DNA of 64,000 nucleotides. Source: Pleurodeles waltl. Lineage: Eukaryota; Chordata; Amphibia; Caudata; Salamandridae. A program made the translations under genes and the position numbers. Under the pieces are notes generated by a model. That model was given only the letters and a program-made list of their open reading frames with translations. It was not told the origin of the DNA and ran no database searches. The stretch lies in the NCBI RefSeq assembly GCF_031143425.1, contig NC_090444.1, positions 1,312,989,324-1,313,053,323 of the forward strand. The letters are read 5' to 3'. Every line of letters starts with the position of its first letter. Position 1 is the first letter of the stretch. Positions 44,250 to 54,515 of this stretch are shown piece by piece.

Positions 44250-45110
44250 TATTCTGGTGTTTATGCACCTTTTCACTGCTTTAGATAGCAATAACCAACG
44301 CTTTTTTTGTATATCCTTCATTAGACCCTGGTGTTCAGGGTGCAGTTTGACCCCAGTGGGGAGCGTTCTGAGACATTTAGCTCTGCTCGCTCTGTTTATG
44401 AAGATTATGTGTTGGCACCACTGCTGTTCATCTTATATCTGAGCCCTATTTTACCAAATACTGCAAAGGACATCCTCCTTATAGGTACTGTGGCTATTCC
44501 GACATTGCTCTATGCAGACAATGCGGTCCTTATAGCCCGCACGGCTAATGCCTTACACAAGGTGGTTGACTCTTTTGTTGAATTCATGGCCAACTTTGAC
44601 ATATTAACCAACTTTAGCAAATCCCAAATTAGGCTTGTGGTTCTAAGAAGTATAGGGTGGCCTCACTAGCTTGTGGGAGTAAACGATTACTCACTGTGCA
44701 GAACTTTCCGTACTTGGGAGTTGCTTTTGATGGTTCTGGTACATGGCATTCACACATGCTAGCCAGCACTTTAAAATTATGAAGGGCTCAGGAGAGCTTC
44801 TGAGCCTTACTTGGCCAACTGGTCATAAGGCCTTGATCCTCCCCCCCCCCCCCCCCCCAACCCCCACTTTGTCTATTTTACAAGTCTCGGTAGGTGCCAG
44901 CAGTCAGTTCTAGTGCAGGAGTCTGGGGATACTCTAACAGCCATCCCTTACAGCTTCAGGAGAATCGTGTATGTAGGCGACTGATGAATCAATGACCTAC
45001 TAGCTCACATTTTATTTGCTGTGGCAAGCTCGATCTGCCCTTTGTGGAAGATTTTATTAAATTGGCTCCCATTTCATTATGGCTCTCAATTTGGGTCAAT
45101 CCTGAGACAA
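44250..45110 (+). pseudogene. LINE reverse transcriptase fragment (clade not resolved)
   Basis: The frame at 44331-44669 has the central reverse transcriptase motifs VLAPLLFILYLSPI and PTLLYADNAVLIARTANAL, with the catalytic YxDD changed to YADN, then SKSQIRLVV (thumb entry). In other frames the C-terminal part continues: NFPYLGVAFDG-GTWHSHM (44700-44760), a LYGAEIWGY-like piece near 44900 and a hydrophobic stretch near 45040-45090. An 18-C run (44841-44858) interrupts it. The finger domain and endonuclease are not seen. The loss of the second catalytic Asp and the stops mark a dead copy. Confidence 0.65.
44841..44858. repeat. Poly-C tract
   Basis: Eighteen uninterrupted C inside the LINE fragment. 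Confidence 0.95.
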
Positions 45111-46030
45111 GTCTGAACAGGGACGTCATTAATGATTGTTTTTTTCCAATACAAGGACACAGCTATTCCCTGGATTGATTATAATGACACATCGTTAAAC
45201 CATTGTGGCCACCAAGAGTCATTCAAGTTTCTCTCCTTCATTGAGAAAGAGGACAGGAAGGTAGTAAAATCCTCTTTTTTCTGTAAAAAGGTGAACCTTA
45301 AGGGGGGGCACTGAATGTAGTAAAATCACCATGCAAAATGATCTTAATCTGAAAGACACTGCATGTATGGAGCCTTGACTATCATGGATAATGAGAAGAT
45401 GGGAAAAGGTCACTGGTATTCTGCTTTGGGGTGGGTACTTTCTGCTTAGCTTTCCCCTGGGATACAGCAGTGTACTTCCCTGGGGTTCTTGCCCTTGTAC
45501 TGGCACTGTTAAGAAAACACTGCTACATTGTGTCGTCTTTTGTAACTTGTATCTGATTTTTACTAAACAAATTTTATTTCCGCTTTTAAGGAAATGTCGC
45601 CTGGTTCAATGCAGGGTGGTTCTTAGATATTTGCAATTGTTATGTAATGAGTAAGTCTCCACTAGAGACGACTCCTTTTTTAAACAAGCTGTTCATTCTA
45701 GGAAAAGCATGACTTTTTACCATGGTCTTAACACCGATTTCAGGAATACCATGTTGAAAACGTCTTAAATAAAATGACCCTAACGAATGGGGGACTTGAT
45801 CAGTAGGTCTGGCAAACTAGAGAGCAGAATCCAATGGCCTATTCCTAGTGGAACTCATTGCATGGAAAAGGAAGCTTTTTCTCATGTGTTTGCTTTGTTT
45901 GATCAGGCTTGAGATTTGGAACAGGCAATGTTTAGACCAGGGGGATACTCTGAATCCTCAGTCATTTCGACAACTCCACAGATGTTAATGGACTGAACAT
46001 AATACGCAAACTTTCATCAAAATTTTACAG
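45111..46030. other. No recognised gene
   Basis: Probably the degraded 3' part of the LINE at its left. Frames at 45132-45654 lack recognisable domains. Confidence 0.35.
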
Positions 46031-46345
46031 TCTAGGCTAGGGATCCCCAACAAGTAGCTCAGGAGCTACTGGCAGCTTGCCAGTACCCTGGAAGTAGCGT
46101 CCTGAAGTGCAGGACAGCACAGTACATAATTCAGAGGGGCCAGTCATTTTGAATATGGCAGCATTACACTTATCTGTATCCTTAGAGTGACTGCCAGCTA
46201 AACCTGTGACAGGGCCACAGGCTTACACACAGGCACTCCCTTTGGTACTTGCCATGACCACCTGTATCTTCTCTCAGTTTATTAAAGCCACATGTCATGT
46301 TATGTTATGTCTTGTTATGTTATGATGCACTCAGACCCCCCTGTC
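46031..46345. repeat. Possible hAT-like MITE end and an ATGTT microsatellite
   Basis: GGGATCCCCAACAAGTAGCT with the palindrome AGTAGCTCAGGAGCTACT (46053-46070) resembles termini of hAT-type MITEs. Bases 46293-46325 are built from TTATGTTATG-like units. Confidence 0.35.
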
Positions 46346-46389
46346 AGCCACCAACACCACAGACACCACCCACCAGCCTCCTGCTCTCC

Positions 46390-47255
46390 TAGACCCACGT
46401 CAACGACAGCGACACCATCGAAATCATGAACACCATCCCTTCCGGCTCACCATCCGCCTCCTGTCTTCACCACATCTTCAACAAAGCAAGCTATGACATT
46501 GCACCCCAACTCCGGAAGATCATCAACAGTTCCTTCGAGTCCGCCCCCTTCCCGGAGAACTGGAAACACGCTGAGATCAACGTTCTCCTCAAGAAACCTA
46601 AGGCGGATCCAAAGGACCTCAAGAAATTCTGGCCCATGTCCCTGCTCCCCTTCACGGCAAAAGTCATAGAGAAAATTGTCAACAAACAACTGACCCTTTT
46701 CCTCAAGGAAAACAGCACTCTGGACCCATCCCAATCCGGATTCCGCAGCAACTACAGCACCGAATCTGCCCTCATCGCTGCCACCGACGACATCAGAACC
46801 CTACTGGACAGTGGTGAAACCGCAGCCCTCATCCTCCTGGACCTCTCAGCCACGTTCGACACCATCTGCCATCGCACCCTACGGACATGCCTCAGTGATG
46901 CAGGAATCCATGACAGAGCCCTGGACTGGATAACCTCCTTTCTCACTGGCAGAACTCAGAGAGTCCGCCTCCCTCCATTTCGCTCTTAAATCACCAAAAT
47001 CATCTGCGGCGTATCCCAGGGTTCGTCCCTCAGCCTGACCCTCTTCAGTGTCTACATGGCTCAGCTCGCTAACTTCGCCCGATCTCACAACCTCAACATC
47101 TAATACGCCGATGACACCCAGCTGATCCTCTCCCTCACCAAGGACACCGCCAAGACCAACATTTACGAAGGAATGAAGGCCCTCGCCGAATGGATGAAGA
47201 ACAGCTGCCTTAAACTGAATTCCGACAAGACTGAGGTCCTTTACAAGTCATGTGA
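46390..47255 (+). pseudogene. CR1/L2-clade LINE reverse transcriptase fragment
   Basis: A frame open for 188 codons (46426-46989) and continuing past its stop in the same frame. Motifs in order: a PENWKHAEINVLLKKP stretch, a FWPMSLLPFTAKVIEKIV stretch, LDPSQSGFRSNYSTESAL, LILLDLSATFDTICH (first catalytic Asp region), WITSFLTGRTQRVRL, GVSQGSSLSLTLF and YADDTQL (YxDD intact, 47104-47124). The end is WMKNSCLKLNSDKTEVL near 47240, after which similarity ends. In-frame TAA codons at 46987 and 47101 disable it. It starts within the finger domain, so the copy is truncated at both ends. One of the better-preserved coding pieces in the window. Confidence 0.85.
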
Positions 47256-47369
47256 GTGTAAACAGCGCATCTCTTTCTGCTCTCAATCTGTACTTGGCAC
47301 TTATATGTAATAAGGTAACTCAGTATTAGCCAATGTAGAAAATGGGCCTTACAACATTAAAAAAACGAC

Positions 47370-47790
47370 TTCAGGTTTTTTTTATTGCCAGGACATGTAA
47401 ACCTTAGGTACACATGTCCTACTTTAAATACAATGCACCCTGCCCTAGGAGTTTTTGGGGCCTACCTTAGAGGTGACACTGGTACAGTGGCAGGCCAGAA
47501 ACAAGTTTTAAAAAGCTACTTTAGTTGGTGGCCCAAGGGGTGTTGCTGCCCACTACTGGCATTTCATTCACAGGCCCTGGTTACACGTTGTACAATTTAC
47601 TAGGAATTTACAAGTAAATTAAATGTGCCAATTAGGTGTAGTCTACTTTTTCCAGTTTGAAGGAGAGAACACAAGCACTTTAGCACTAGTTAGCAGGGGT
47701 AATGTGAGTCCTAATGCCAACAAAAATGTGTTCAGCAAAAATCAGGGAGTGAAGGCAAAATGTTTGGGGGAATACCACTCAAAGGATATG
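47370..47790 (+). repeat. Fragment of the 58.5-kb LTR family, plus orientation
   Basis: Colinear with 60235-60720: CAGGACATGTAAAC, ACATGTCCT, CACCCTGCCCTA, GGCAGGCC, GTGGC-CAA, ACAGGCCC, TTTACTAGG, CACTTTAGCACTAGTTAGCA and AAAATGTTTGGGG in the same order. No coding capacity. Confidence 0.7.
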
Positions 47791-48384
47791 AGATCTAGCA
47801 GTGAGTATGTCGATGTTGTATACACACGGATTACATCTGTCATTTGGTGCTCATCGTTACTACCATGTAGGCCTTAAGTGAAACCATTTAATCTGGGTGT
47901 CTGTAAGAAAAATCAGTCAAATGTTTTGTGATAAAACTGTAATAATGGTTGAATGCCACCAATATTGTCATTTCAATTTGGCCTTGATTAATTATGGATG
48001 TAATGTAGTAATGATTTTAATTCTTACTAGAAGAGTTACTGTGATACCATGGGCAATTTGACCTATCAACTCATTCAACTCATGATTTCCCTAAACTTTC
48101 CACTGTCTTTTTTTGAAAAACATACCAACATACTGTCTCAGAATTCACTTTCCCAATACCGTTTGCATCCAATCTGATCACCATTTGATTCTCAGTAATG
48201 GGAATTTGGGAATTCTTCCTTCAGAACAGTTGGGCCCTGAAATTATTGTTAATAAAGACAATCTTATGCAATTGAACACAGGAAGGATGTCAATTTCAAA
48301 CCCATAGGTATGTGCTGATTCACCTCTTCTATAATCATTACTTGTTTCACATTAGTTCACAAATCCTTGTTGATAAATCAACCA
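47791..48384. other. No recognised feature
   Basis: AT-rich, short frames only. Confidence 0.4.
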
Positions 48385-49345
48385 GAGCTGTCAACGGGGG
48401 AGGTTTCTCCATAGGGGCAAGGGGGCATTGACCACCTTCCTGCCGGCAATTTTATCAGACACACCAGTGCTTAATTTGTGCTTGTTTTTGAGGGCCAGCG
48501 CTTATTCTTCTGCACCAAACATTTGCTGCGAGCAAAAGGCACATCTGGGAAAGACAGAGGAAGAGAAAAACAAAAAAGTGTCACAATGGGAGAAAGCAGA
48601 AAGTTGCAAGAGTGAGCTGAAGGGGAGGGGAGTGGCTTTAAATGGATTGAAGAGGCCCGAGATGGCTTCAGGGTTATGCTGCTTCAGTATTCCGTGTTCC
48701 CACATTTAATTGCAGCAGCCACAGGTTTAAGAGGAGGGCTTTGAGCCCCGGCACATTTTTATTTACAAATTAAGCATGGCACACATTATTCTGGCAGACA
48801 AGAGGTGTACTGCTGGAGGACTGCTTTAATGTTGTGACCAGCTGGGGCTGTGTATATGCAGATTGGCCAGTATTTTGCTTGTAGCCAGCCTGACATGCAG
48901 TTCAGGCTTTCACAGTCATCGCTGTCATTGAGATGGGAAACCAGATACAGCCCCAGCGGTCTCGGATGGAGCACTGTGTTCATCTGTAACAGCCAATCCT
49001 CACAGTGATTATGCTGTTTACTATTATATGCAGCATGAGAGCACTGCTTTCATTGACTGAGGTGTGTGATGCCAGTTACCATGCAAAGCATGCAGAGCTA
49101 TTCAGTGTAGCAGACAATGCAGTGGATTTAAAAGAATCGGCCCATCGTGGGAAAAGAAGATTAGATAAGGTGATTCTTTTTTAATAAGTTGAGTCCTGTG
49201 TAATATAAATGTAACGAGTGCTCATGTTAAACGCTCTCATACTGTGAGAGCTTGTGCTATGTAAATACTGGGAAAAAACAATAGATACGTGTAGCTACCG
49301 CATGATGCTTTTAATGGTGTTGTGACACCAAAATGTCACATTTTT
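48385..49345 (+). repeat. Interspersed repeat R2, copy 2, split by a hAT-like MITE
   Basis: Inverted relative to 37101-39075 and colinear with it once the insert there is ignored. It begins GTTTCTCCATAGGGGCAAGG, and 49010-49345 matches 37101-37470 inverted, including the TGCTGTTTACTATTAT palindrome. A short part (49257-49345) recurs diverged at 49572-49655. Confidence 0.75.
48465..48778. mobile_element. hAT-like MITE with 8-bp target duplication
   Basis: Terminal inverted repeats CAGTGCTTAATTTG and CAAATTAAGCA-TG. Flanks AGACACAC (48457-48464) and GCACACAT (48779-48786) are an imperfect 8-bp duplication. The R2 copy at 38.8-39.1 kb shows the uninterrupted site. The interior is GC-mixed and encodes nothing recognisable. 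Confidence 0.8.
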
Positions 49346-49994
49346 TATGTCACAAGGCCACTAGATATCAAACCAATGGAAAAAGAGGGAAAAATTATCA
49401 CTATTTACTTACACCATAAATTGTCACTGTACACTCATTAGTTCAGCAAAATGAATTGTATATTTTTTGTACAGAGTTCGTAGTTATGTCGCAACATCAC
49501 CACCAAGCAATCAAGCGTAAATATACATGCAAGATACTTAGAAAAGAATTATCAAAAACATCTTGTAAACGCTATGTAATACCGGGGAAAAACAATAGAC
49601 ATAGTTGCCACATAATGCTTCTAATGGCCTTGTGACATCAAAAATGTATCCTATGTATGCACCACCATTTTCAAGGACACCAGCTGCCACTGCACACTGC
49701 CACAACAAACGGCTCCAATTTCAGCTGTGGAGTACTTGAAAGTTTCCTTACCCCAGGCCACACTCGGGGACAACTGGGATTCTTAGATGGACCATGTCTT
49801 TGTCAAAGCTTGAATGGATGCGCTAGTCTTTCAGTTTCAGTAGAGTTCTCACTTATGACTGTCTGTCATGTTCACCATTCTCTAATGCTTGGCCTTGTTC
49901 ATTCATCAATGGCTTTACCATATATTAAGCAACAGATCAGGGTTAAGGGATAACAGGCCTAGAGATTTAAAACCTACCCCCATGGTCTTTGTCC
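49346..49994. other. No gene; contains a partial R2 duplicate
   Basis: Bases 49572-49655 repeat 49257-49345 in diverged form (GGGGAAAAACAATAGACATA). The rest is unassigned. Confidence 0.4.
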
Positions 49995-50290
49995 AGAGTT
50001 CAACCTCATTGGAGGCATAAGATAACCTCAATTATTTTCAAAGTTTGCAATTATACTGAAATAGCTCATCATGTGAAAATAATCCATTTAAATTCTGGTC
50101 ATGTAATTTCTATAAAAATCGATCTTTATTTAAATCATTGCCTAGTCAGCCAACAGATGTTACGAGGGAAGACCACTTCTTCAGGGCAGATATAATTTAT
50201 TGTTCGTTATATGTAATCTGTAGCAAAAGAACATTCTTAAGTATAGATCAAGAATTGTCCAATTCCGTTATCAGCTCAATCAGTTGTTGC
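49995..50290. repeat. Left arm of a 1.4-kb palindrome
   Basis: Reverse-complementary (about 75-85% by eye) to 51075-51380. Paired words include CAACCT-ATTGGAGG, CTCATCATG, ATTCTGGTCATGTAATTTCT and ATATAATTTATT. It contains, on -, CCTGAAGAAGTGG...CCCTCGTAAC, the weaker partner of the hammerhead-like motif in the other arm. Confidence 0.85.
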
Positions 50291-50350
50291 GAATTAGGAG
50301 CCAATGCATTCCACTTGTAAAGAACGTGCAGCTGCTACGCATGGCTCTTA

Positions 50351-51067
50351 GGGCCAGATGTAGCATATTTGGAAATTGCGACTTGCAATTTGCGAGTCCT
50401 TCCGACTCGCAAATTGCAAGTTGCAATTTCCAATGCAGAACGGTGTCTCAGACACCGTCTGCGAGTCGCTATGGGGTCGCAAAGACCCACCTCATTAATA
50501 TTAATGAGGTGGGTCGCAAATTGCGGCCCCATAGCGACTATGGCCACTCACTGACATGGAGGCCTGCTGTCGTCAGCAGACCTCCATGTTCGTGACTGCT
50601 TTTAAATAAAGCAGTTTTTTTTTTTTAAGTGTAGCCCGTTTTCCTTAAAGGAAAACGAGCTGCACTTAAAAAAAAATCCGAAACCTTTAGTTTCGGTATT
50701 TTTTCAGGGCAGGTAGTGGTCCCTTGGACCACTACCTGCCCTGAAAAAATAATTTGTGGTCCATTCACAAAGGGGAAGGGGTCCCATGGGGACCCCTTCC
50801 AATTTGCGAGTGGGTTACCATCCACTTGCAGTGGATGGTAACTGTGACACCATTTGCGACCGCATATGCGGTCGCAAATGGTATTGCATACCACTGCGAA
50901 TCGCAAATAGGAAGGGAACAACCCTTCCTATTTGCGATTCGGAAATGCATTTTGCGAGTCGGTCCCGACTCGCAAAATGCATTTCTGCATAGGAAACTGA
51001 AATTTGCGACTTGCAAACGGCATTTTTTGCCGTTTGCGACTCGCAAATAGTTTCCTGCATCTGGCCC
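50351..51067 (+). mobile_element. Hairpin-chain element, copy B (full length)
   Basis: Ends are GGGCCAGATGTAG (50351) and the inverse CATCTGGCCC (51058-51067). Between them about 14 inverted repeats follow with almost no spacing: 50369-50433, 50441-50457, 50464-50539, 50555-50588, 50595-50615, about 50615-50676, 50678-50696, 50699-50748, 50774-50800, 50813-50841, 50849-50882 (a perfect 34-bp palindrome), 50897-50941 (20-bp arms), 50942-50985 (20-bp arms) and 50987-51059. Many arms share TTTGCGAC/GTCGCAAA. No protein is encoded; frames over it are by-products. TTA precedes the left end, but no matching flank follows the right end. It looks like a non-autonomous DNA element; the mobilising family is unknown. 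Confidence 0.85.
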
Positions 51068-51074
51068 CACATTC

Positions 51075-51380
51075 GTAATAGTTGCTTGAGCTGATATTGG
51101 GCTAGCACAATCTTTGATTTACAATTAAAAATGTGTTTTGCTACACTTGGATTTAACCAGTAATAAATTATATCAGCACTGAAGAAGAGGGTCATTCCTC
51201 GAAACAAGTGTGAGCTGGCTATACAATGTTTTAAATAAAGATCTTTTTTATAGAAATTACATGACCAGAATCTAAATGGAATATTTCCATTTCCCATGAT
51301 GAGATACTTAAGTATTATTGAAAACTCTAAAAACGATTGAGATTATTTTATACCTCCAACAAGGTTGAGCTTTTAAAAAT
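51075..51380. repeat. Right arm of the 1.4-kb palindrome, with hammerhead-like core
   Basis: Inverse of 49995-50290. On + it contains CTGAAGA (51179-51185), GAGG, loop, CCTC and GAAAC (51201-51205), followed by AATAAAG near 51236. The first box differs from CUGAUGA by one base. Confidence 0.8.
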
Positions 51381-52456
51381 ATATCTGTCTCTTCTTCATC
51401 CAAGGTTTGAAATGCCAATTATCCGGGGATGAACGTGTGACAGAACCGTTTTGATTTGCCTCTGACATAGCGCACCAAATGACACTTCCATCATGAATCC
51501 TGCCATTCGACCAGTTTCAAAATGTGGTCTTATTTTGGCTTATGGAACTCCATTTCAAATGTACTTTTGTCATTACAGCATAGAGAAAGGGAAAATAAAA
51601 GGCGCACGTTCATTTGACATTTCGGCTCTATGACATTTTTCTCTGACTGTGCAAGGAAAATGATTCAAGTCTATTTATGGTAACACACAGGCAAAAAGTC
51701 CATAAGGGAAATGAGCTAACTGGTCTAGCCACGTCCCTTGTTTGTGGGGTGTCATTTCCACATTTAGGTTCTGAGGTGCTCGCTTTTCACAATCTGTGTG
51801 GTCTGTGATTCCAGAACCTCTGTCACTGTTCAGTGTCTACCTACTTCTTTGTAACTCCTGCTGCCCCGTGGGGTTATTTGTTCAACACGATTTTGAAACA
51901 TTTTATTTTGCTTCCCTCAGAAGAGCAATATCTGTTTCAAGTTGCCATTGTCTCGTCGGATTAACTGTGTCCGTTTAGGTAGGATTGTTTAGAAAGATTT
52001 CAATCTTGAATGATCCTTCCTGATTTTCTAGCACTTTTTATATATTTTGCCACAAAATATGAGTTACTATTCTTTGGTAGCGTTCTTTCTGAAGGACACA
52101 TAAGCTACCAGAGATCCCTCGACTGAACCCTTTCCAGGTGCCTGACTAGATCTAAAAACTTCTCCACAGCTACATAAGTCACCAGTGCTAGGCGACAGAT
52201 GACGTTATGCGACCCTGCTGATGTGACGTATCTACTACATAAGATAGACACAAACGTAAAAAAAGGAAAAAGTAAAGAAAATATTAGCTCCTCAAATGAG
52301 AAGGACGAAGTGCTCCTTTCTCCATCAGAAAGAACACTACTAAAGGCAAGCAACTTGTTCTTGTAATGAATTCTCCATCTTGGAGCTTCGTTGATTGAAC
52401 AATACCCACACAAACGGCAAGGAGGAGGTTTCAGGAGCAATGCAGGCATGAGTAGA
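51381..52456. other. No recognised feature
   Basis: Short frames only. The stretch 52100-52456 directly precedes R1 copy 2 and may belong to a longer repeat. Confidence 0.4.
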
Positions 52457-53080
52457 ACAAGCAATTGCAATGCAACGGGTCTCACATTTGCTGAAGTTAG
52501 AACTATTAACATTGTTAACTCCTAATCAGACTTTTCTTACCACACAAACTGAAAAGTAAAATAGTTTCACATAAGCGAACCGAAGGCCACCATGAACACA
52601 AAGCAAACACACAAAAGGAAACAGAAGTTCGCTCCCAGTGAAACATATCAGAAAAAGTGCAATTATCCATGTAAACGTCAAAAGTGCAAATATCCATGTA
52701 ACAGGGTCGATGTCATGCAAAGCGCTCAACTACTGCCCAGTAAGATTGCGCTGCCTACGAAATAAAGAGAAAAGGTTGTGTAGAAACCAATGGAAAACAT
52801 GGAGCCTCGTATGTTTCCAGTAGTTAGCCGGTGCGCTCGAGACAGGCTAAACACCAAAAAAGGCATGACGTATGCATGTCTTTCACTAATTAAATCAAGC
52901 TAATTTTAAAAGGCCAGCCACAAACCAACCAAAACTGATGGGCTTGACAAGGTAACAAGTAGAACATGTGAAGTGCTCAGCCAACACGTGTTTCGCCCTC
53001 TTAGGTGTGGCTAAAAGCCTACAGAGAGATTACACCAGGGACGGAGCGCTTTGCGCTGGACCCTAAAAAGGAATTACCTG
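52457..53080 (+). repeat. Interspersed repeat R1, copy 2, with a ~55-bp insertion
   Basis: Same orientation and word order as 12847-13460. It has two of the 27-bp units (near 52650 and 52677). After GATGGGCTTGAC it carries about 55 bp (52948-53002, GGTAACAAGTAGAACATG ... ACACGTGTTTCGCCCTC) that copy 1 lacks. The same 55-bp sequence occurs at 55679-55735 (+) and 55883-55951 (-). Confidence 0.8.
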
Positions 53081-53944
53081 TCAAACATATTGCTCTCTCA
53101 CCAAAGAAACCAAGCAATAGTGCCTTGCAAAAGGATTTACTGAAGACCAGGGTGCAGTCTTACAAATAGACCGCACAGGAACTCCTCTTAAAAATTGGCG
53201 AAGTCACTATGTTGCCACTTGTGGAATGTGCACAGAACCTTGCAGGAGCCTGCTTACCAGCCAGCTCATAACAACACTTAATAGTTAAAGACAACCTTCT
53301 CGGAATTGTCTGTTTCCTAACAGCCCTTAAAATCCAGCAACCTTGATATCCAATAAACAAGTCATTAATCAGCCAAACAACTGGGTCCTATGTACACAGT
53401 GATTCTGCGTCTTCCCAAAGTCCAATCAATGCAACCAACAATTCCTCCTACGGTGCAGCGATGATAAATTGAATTAAAGCAAATCAGTTACAAGAATGCA
53501 ATTCAGTAGCCAGCTAAGGCTAGAAGGAAGGCTCAACTCTCAAAACTTCATTCTCTATAGAGAAAGTAGTAAAAGGAAGCAACTGAGGCAAAGTCTGGAA
53601 ATCACTACCCTTTCTATCAGAGGTAATTGGAAGTAAAAAAAAAGTAGTCTTCCATGGAAAGTAATTAAGAGTCTAAGAATGTAGAGCCACAAAGACTGCC
53701 CACCAGAAAGGTCTGATTCAAAATCAGATCTAAGTCAGGAAAAAAGTGAAAGTACATGGAGAATAATTACTCTGCAGTCCTTCAAGAGTGACTTTAAACA
53801 AAGGCCTCTTATCAGGTGAGAGCAAACATTCTCAGATTGTATTGCTGGTAGCGTGACAACCAGAACAGATATTTCAGAGGACGCCCTTCTAAAAATCTTT
53901 CGCATAGCCTTTTTCAAGGTTGAAACCTATGCTGTAGTAGAAAA
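53081..53944. other. No recognised feature
   Basis: No domain, repeat or terminal structure seen. Confidence 0.4.
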
Positions 53945-54515
53945 GGAAAAATACACCCAAAGGTGTTGGGAGGCTGCTTGCAAACAATCTGACCACTGTC
54001 AATAGCTAAGGATAGCACTCCAACCCATTGTTCTTTTGCTCACCATGGCAGCTGAGTTTTGACCCAGCGATGTGCAAATCAGTCTTCCCCTTGCTCCTCA
54101 TGGGAACAGTTCAGCCCAAACTGCCAAGTCAAGTCCTCCCTGAACCAGAACACAAGCATCACAGGACTGCTTTCACCCTAATTATGGGCTCATCAGCAAG
54201 GTACAGCTTGGTTCCGGTGACACAGTGAGCACGGAACCTCATGCCACTTAGGGCGGTACATGAAACTCACAAAAGGTGATGGGAGGAATGCTTGCAATTT
54301 GTCTAACCCCTTGTAATCGCTCACATAGCATCCCAGCCCATCATTTATTTGCTCACCATGCCACATCAGTTTGGACCCAGCAATATGCAAATCAGTCTTG
54401 ACCCTGCTCCTCATGGGAACAGTCCAGTCCGAACTGTCAAGCCAGGTCCTCCTTGAACCTGAACACAAGCAACCCAGGACTAGTTTTGCCTTAGTTATGG
54501 ACTCATGACACTGCT
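53945..54515 (+). repeat. Two-copy ~290-bp tandem repeat with octamer-like word
   Basis: Copies start near 53960 and 54262. Shared words are GTTGGGAGG/GATGGGAGG, TGCTTGCAA, TTGCTCACCATG, GACCCAGC, TGCAAATCAGTCTT, TGCTCCTCATGGGAACAGT, CAAGTC/GCCAGGTCCTCC and GAACACAAGCA. Each unit has TGCAAAT; the second has the full octamer ATGCAAAT (within CAATATGCAAATCAG). Confidence 0.8.

Noticed and set aside
50815..51297. 160-codon minus frame over the hairpin-chain element
   Set aside because: The frame arises from mirrored arms, is overlapped by equally long frames on the other strand, and is not kept in the copy at 24.3 kb.
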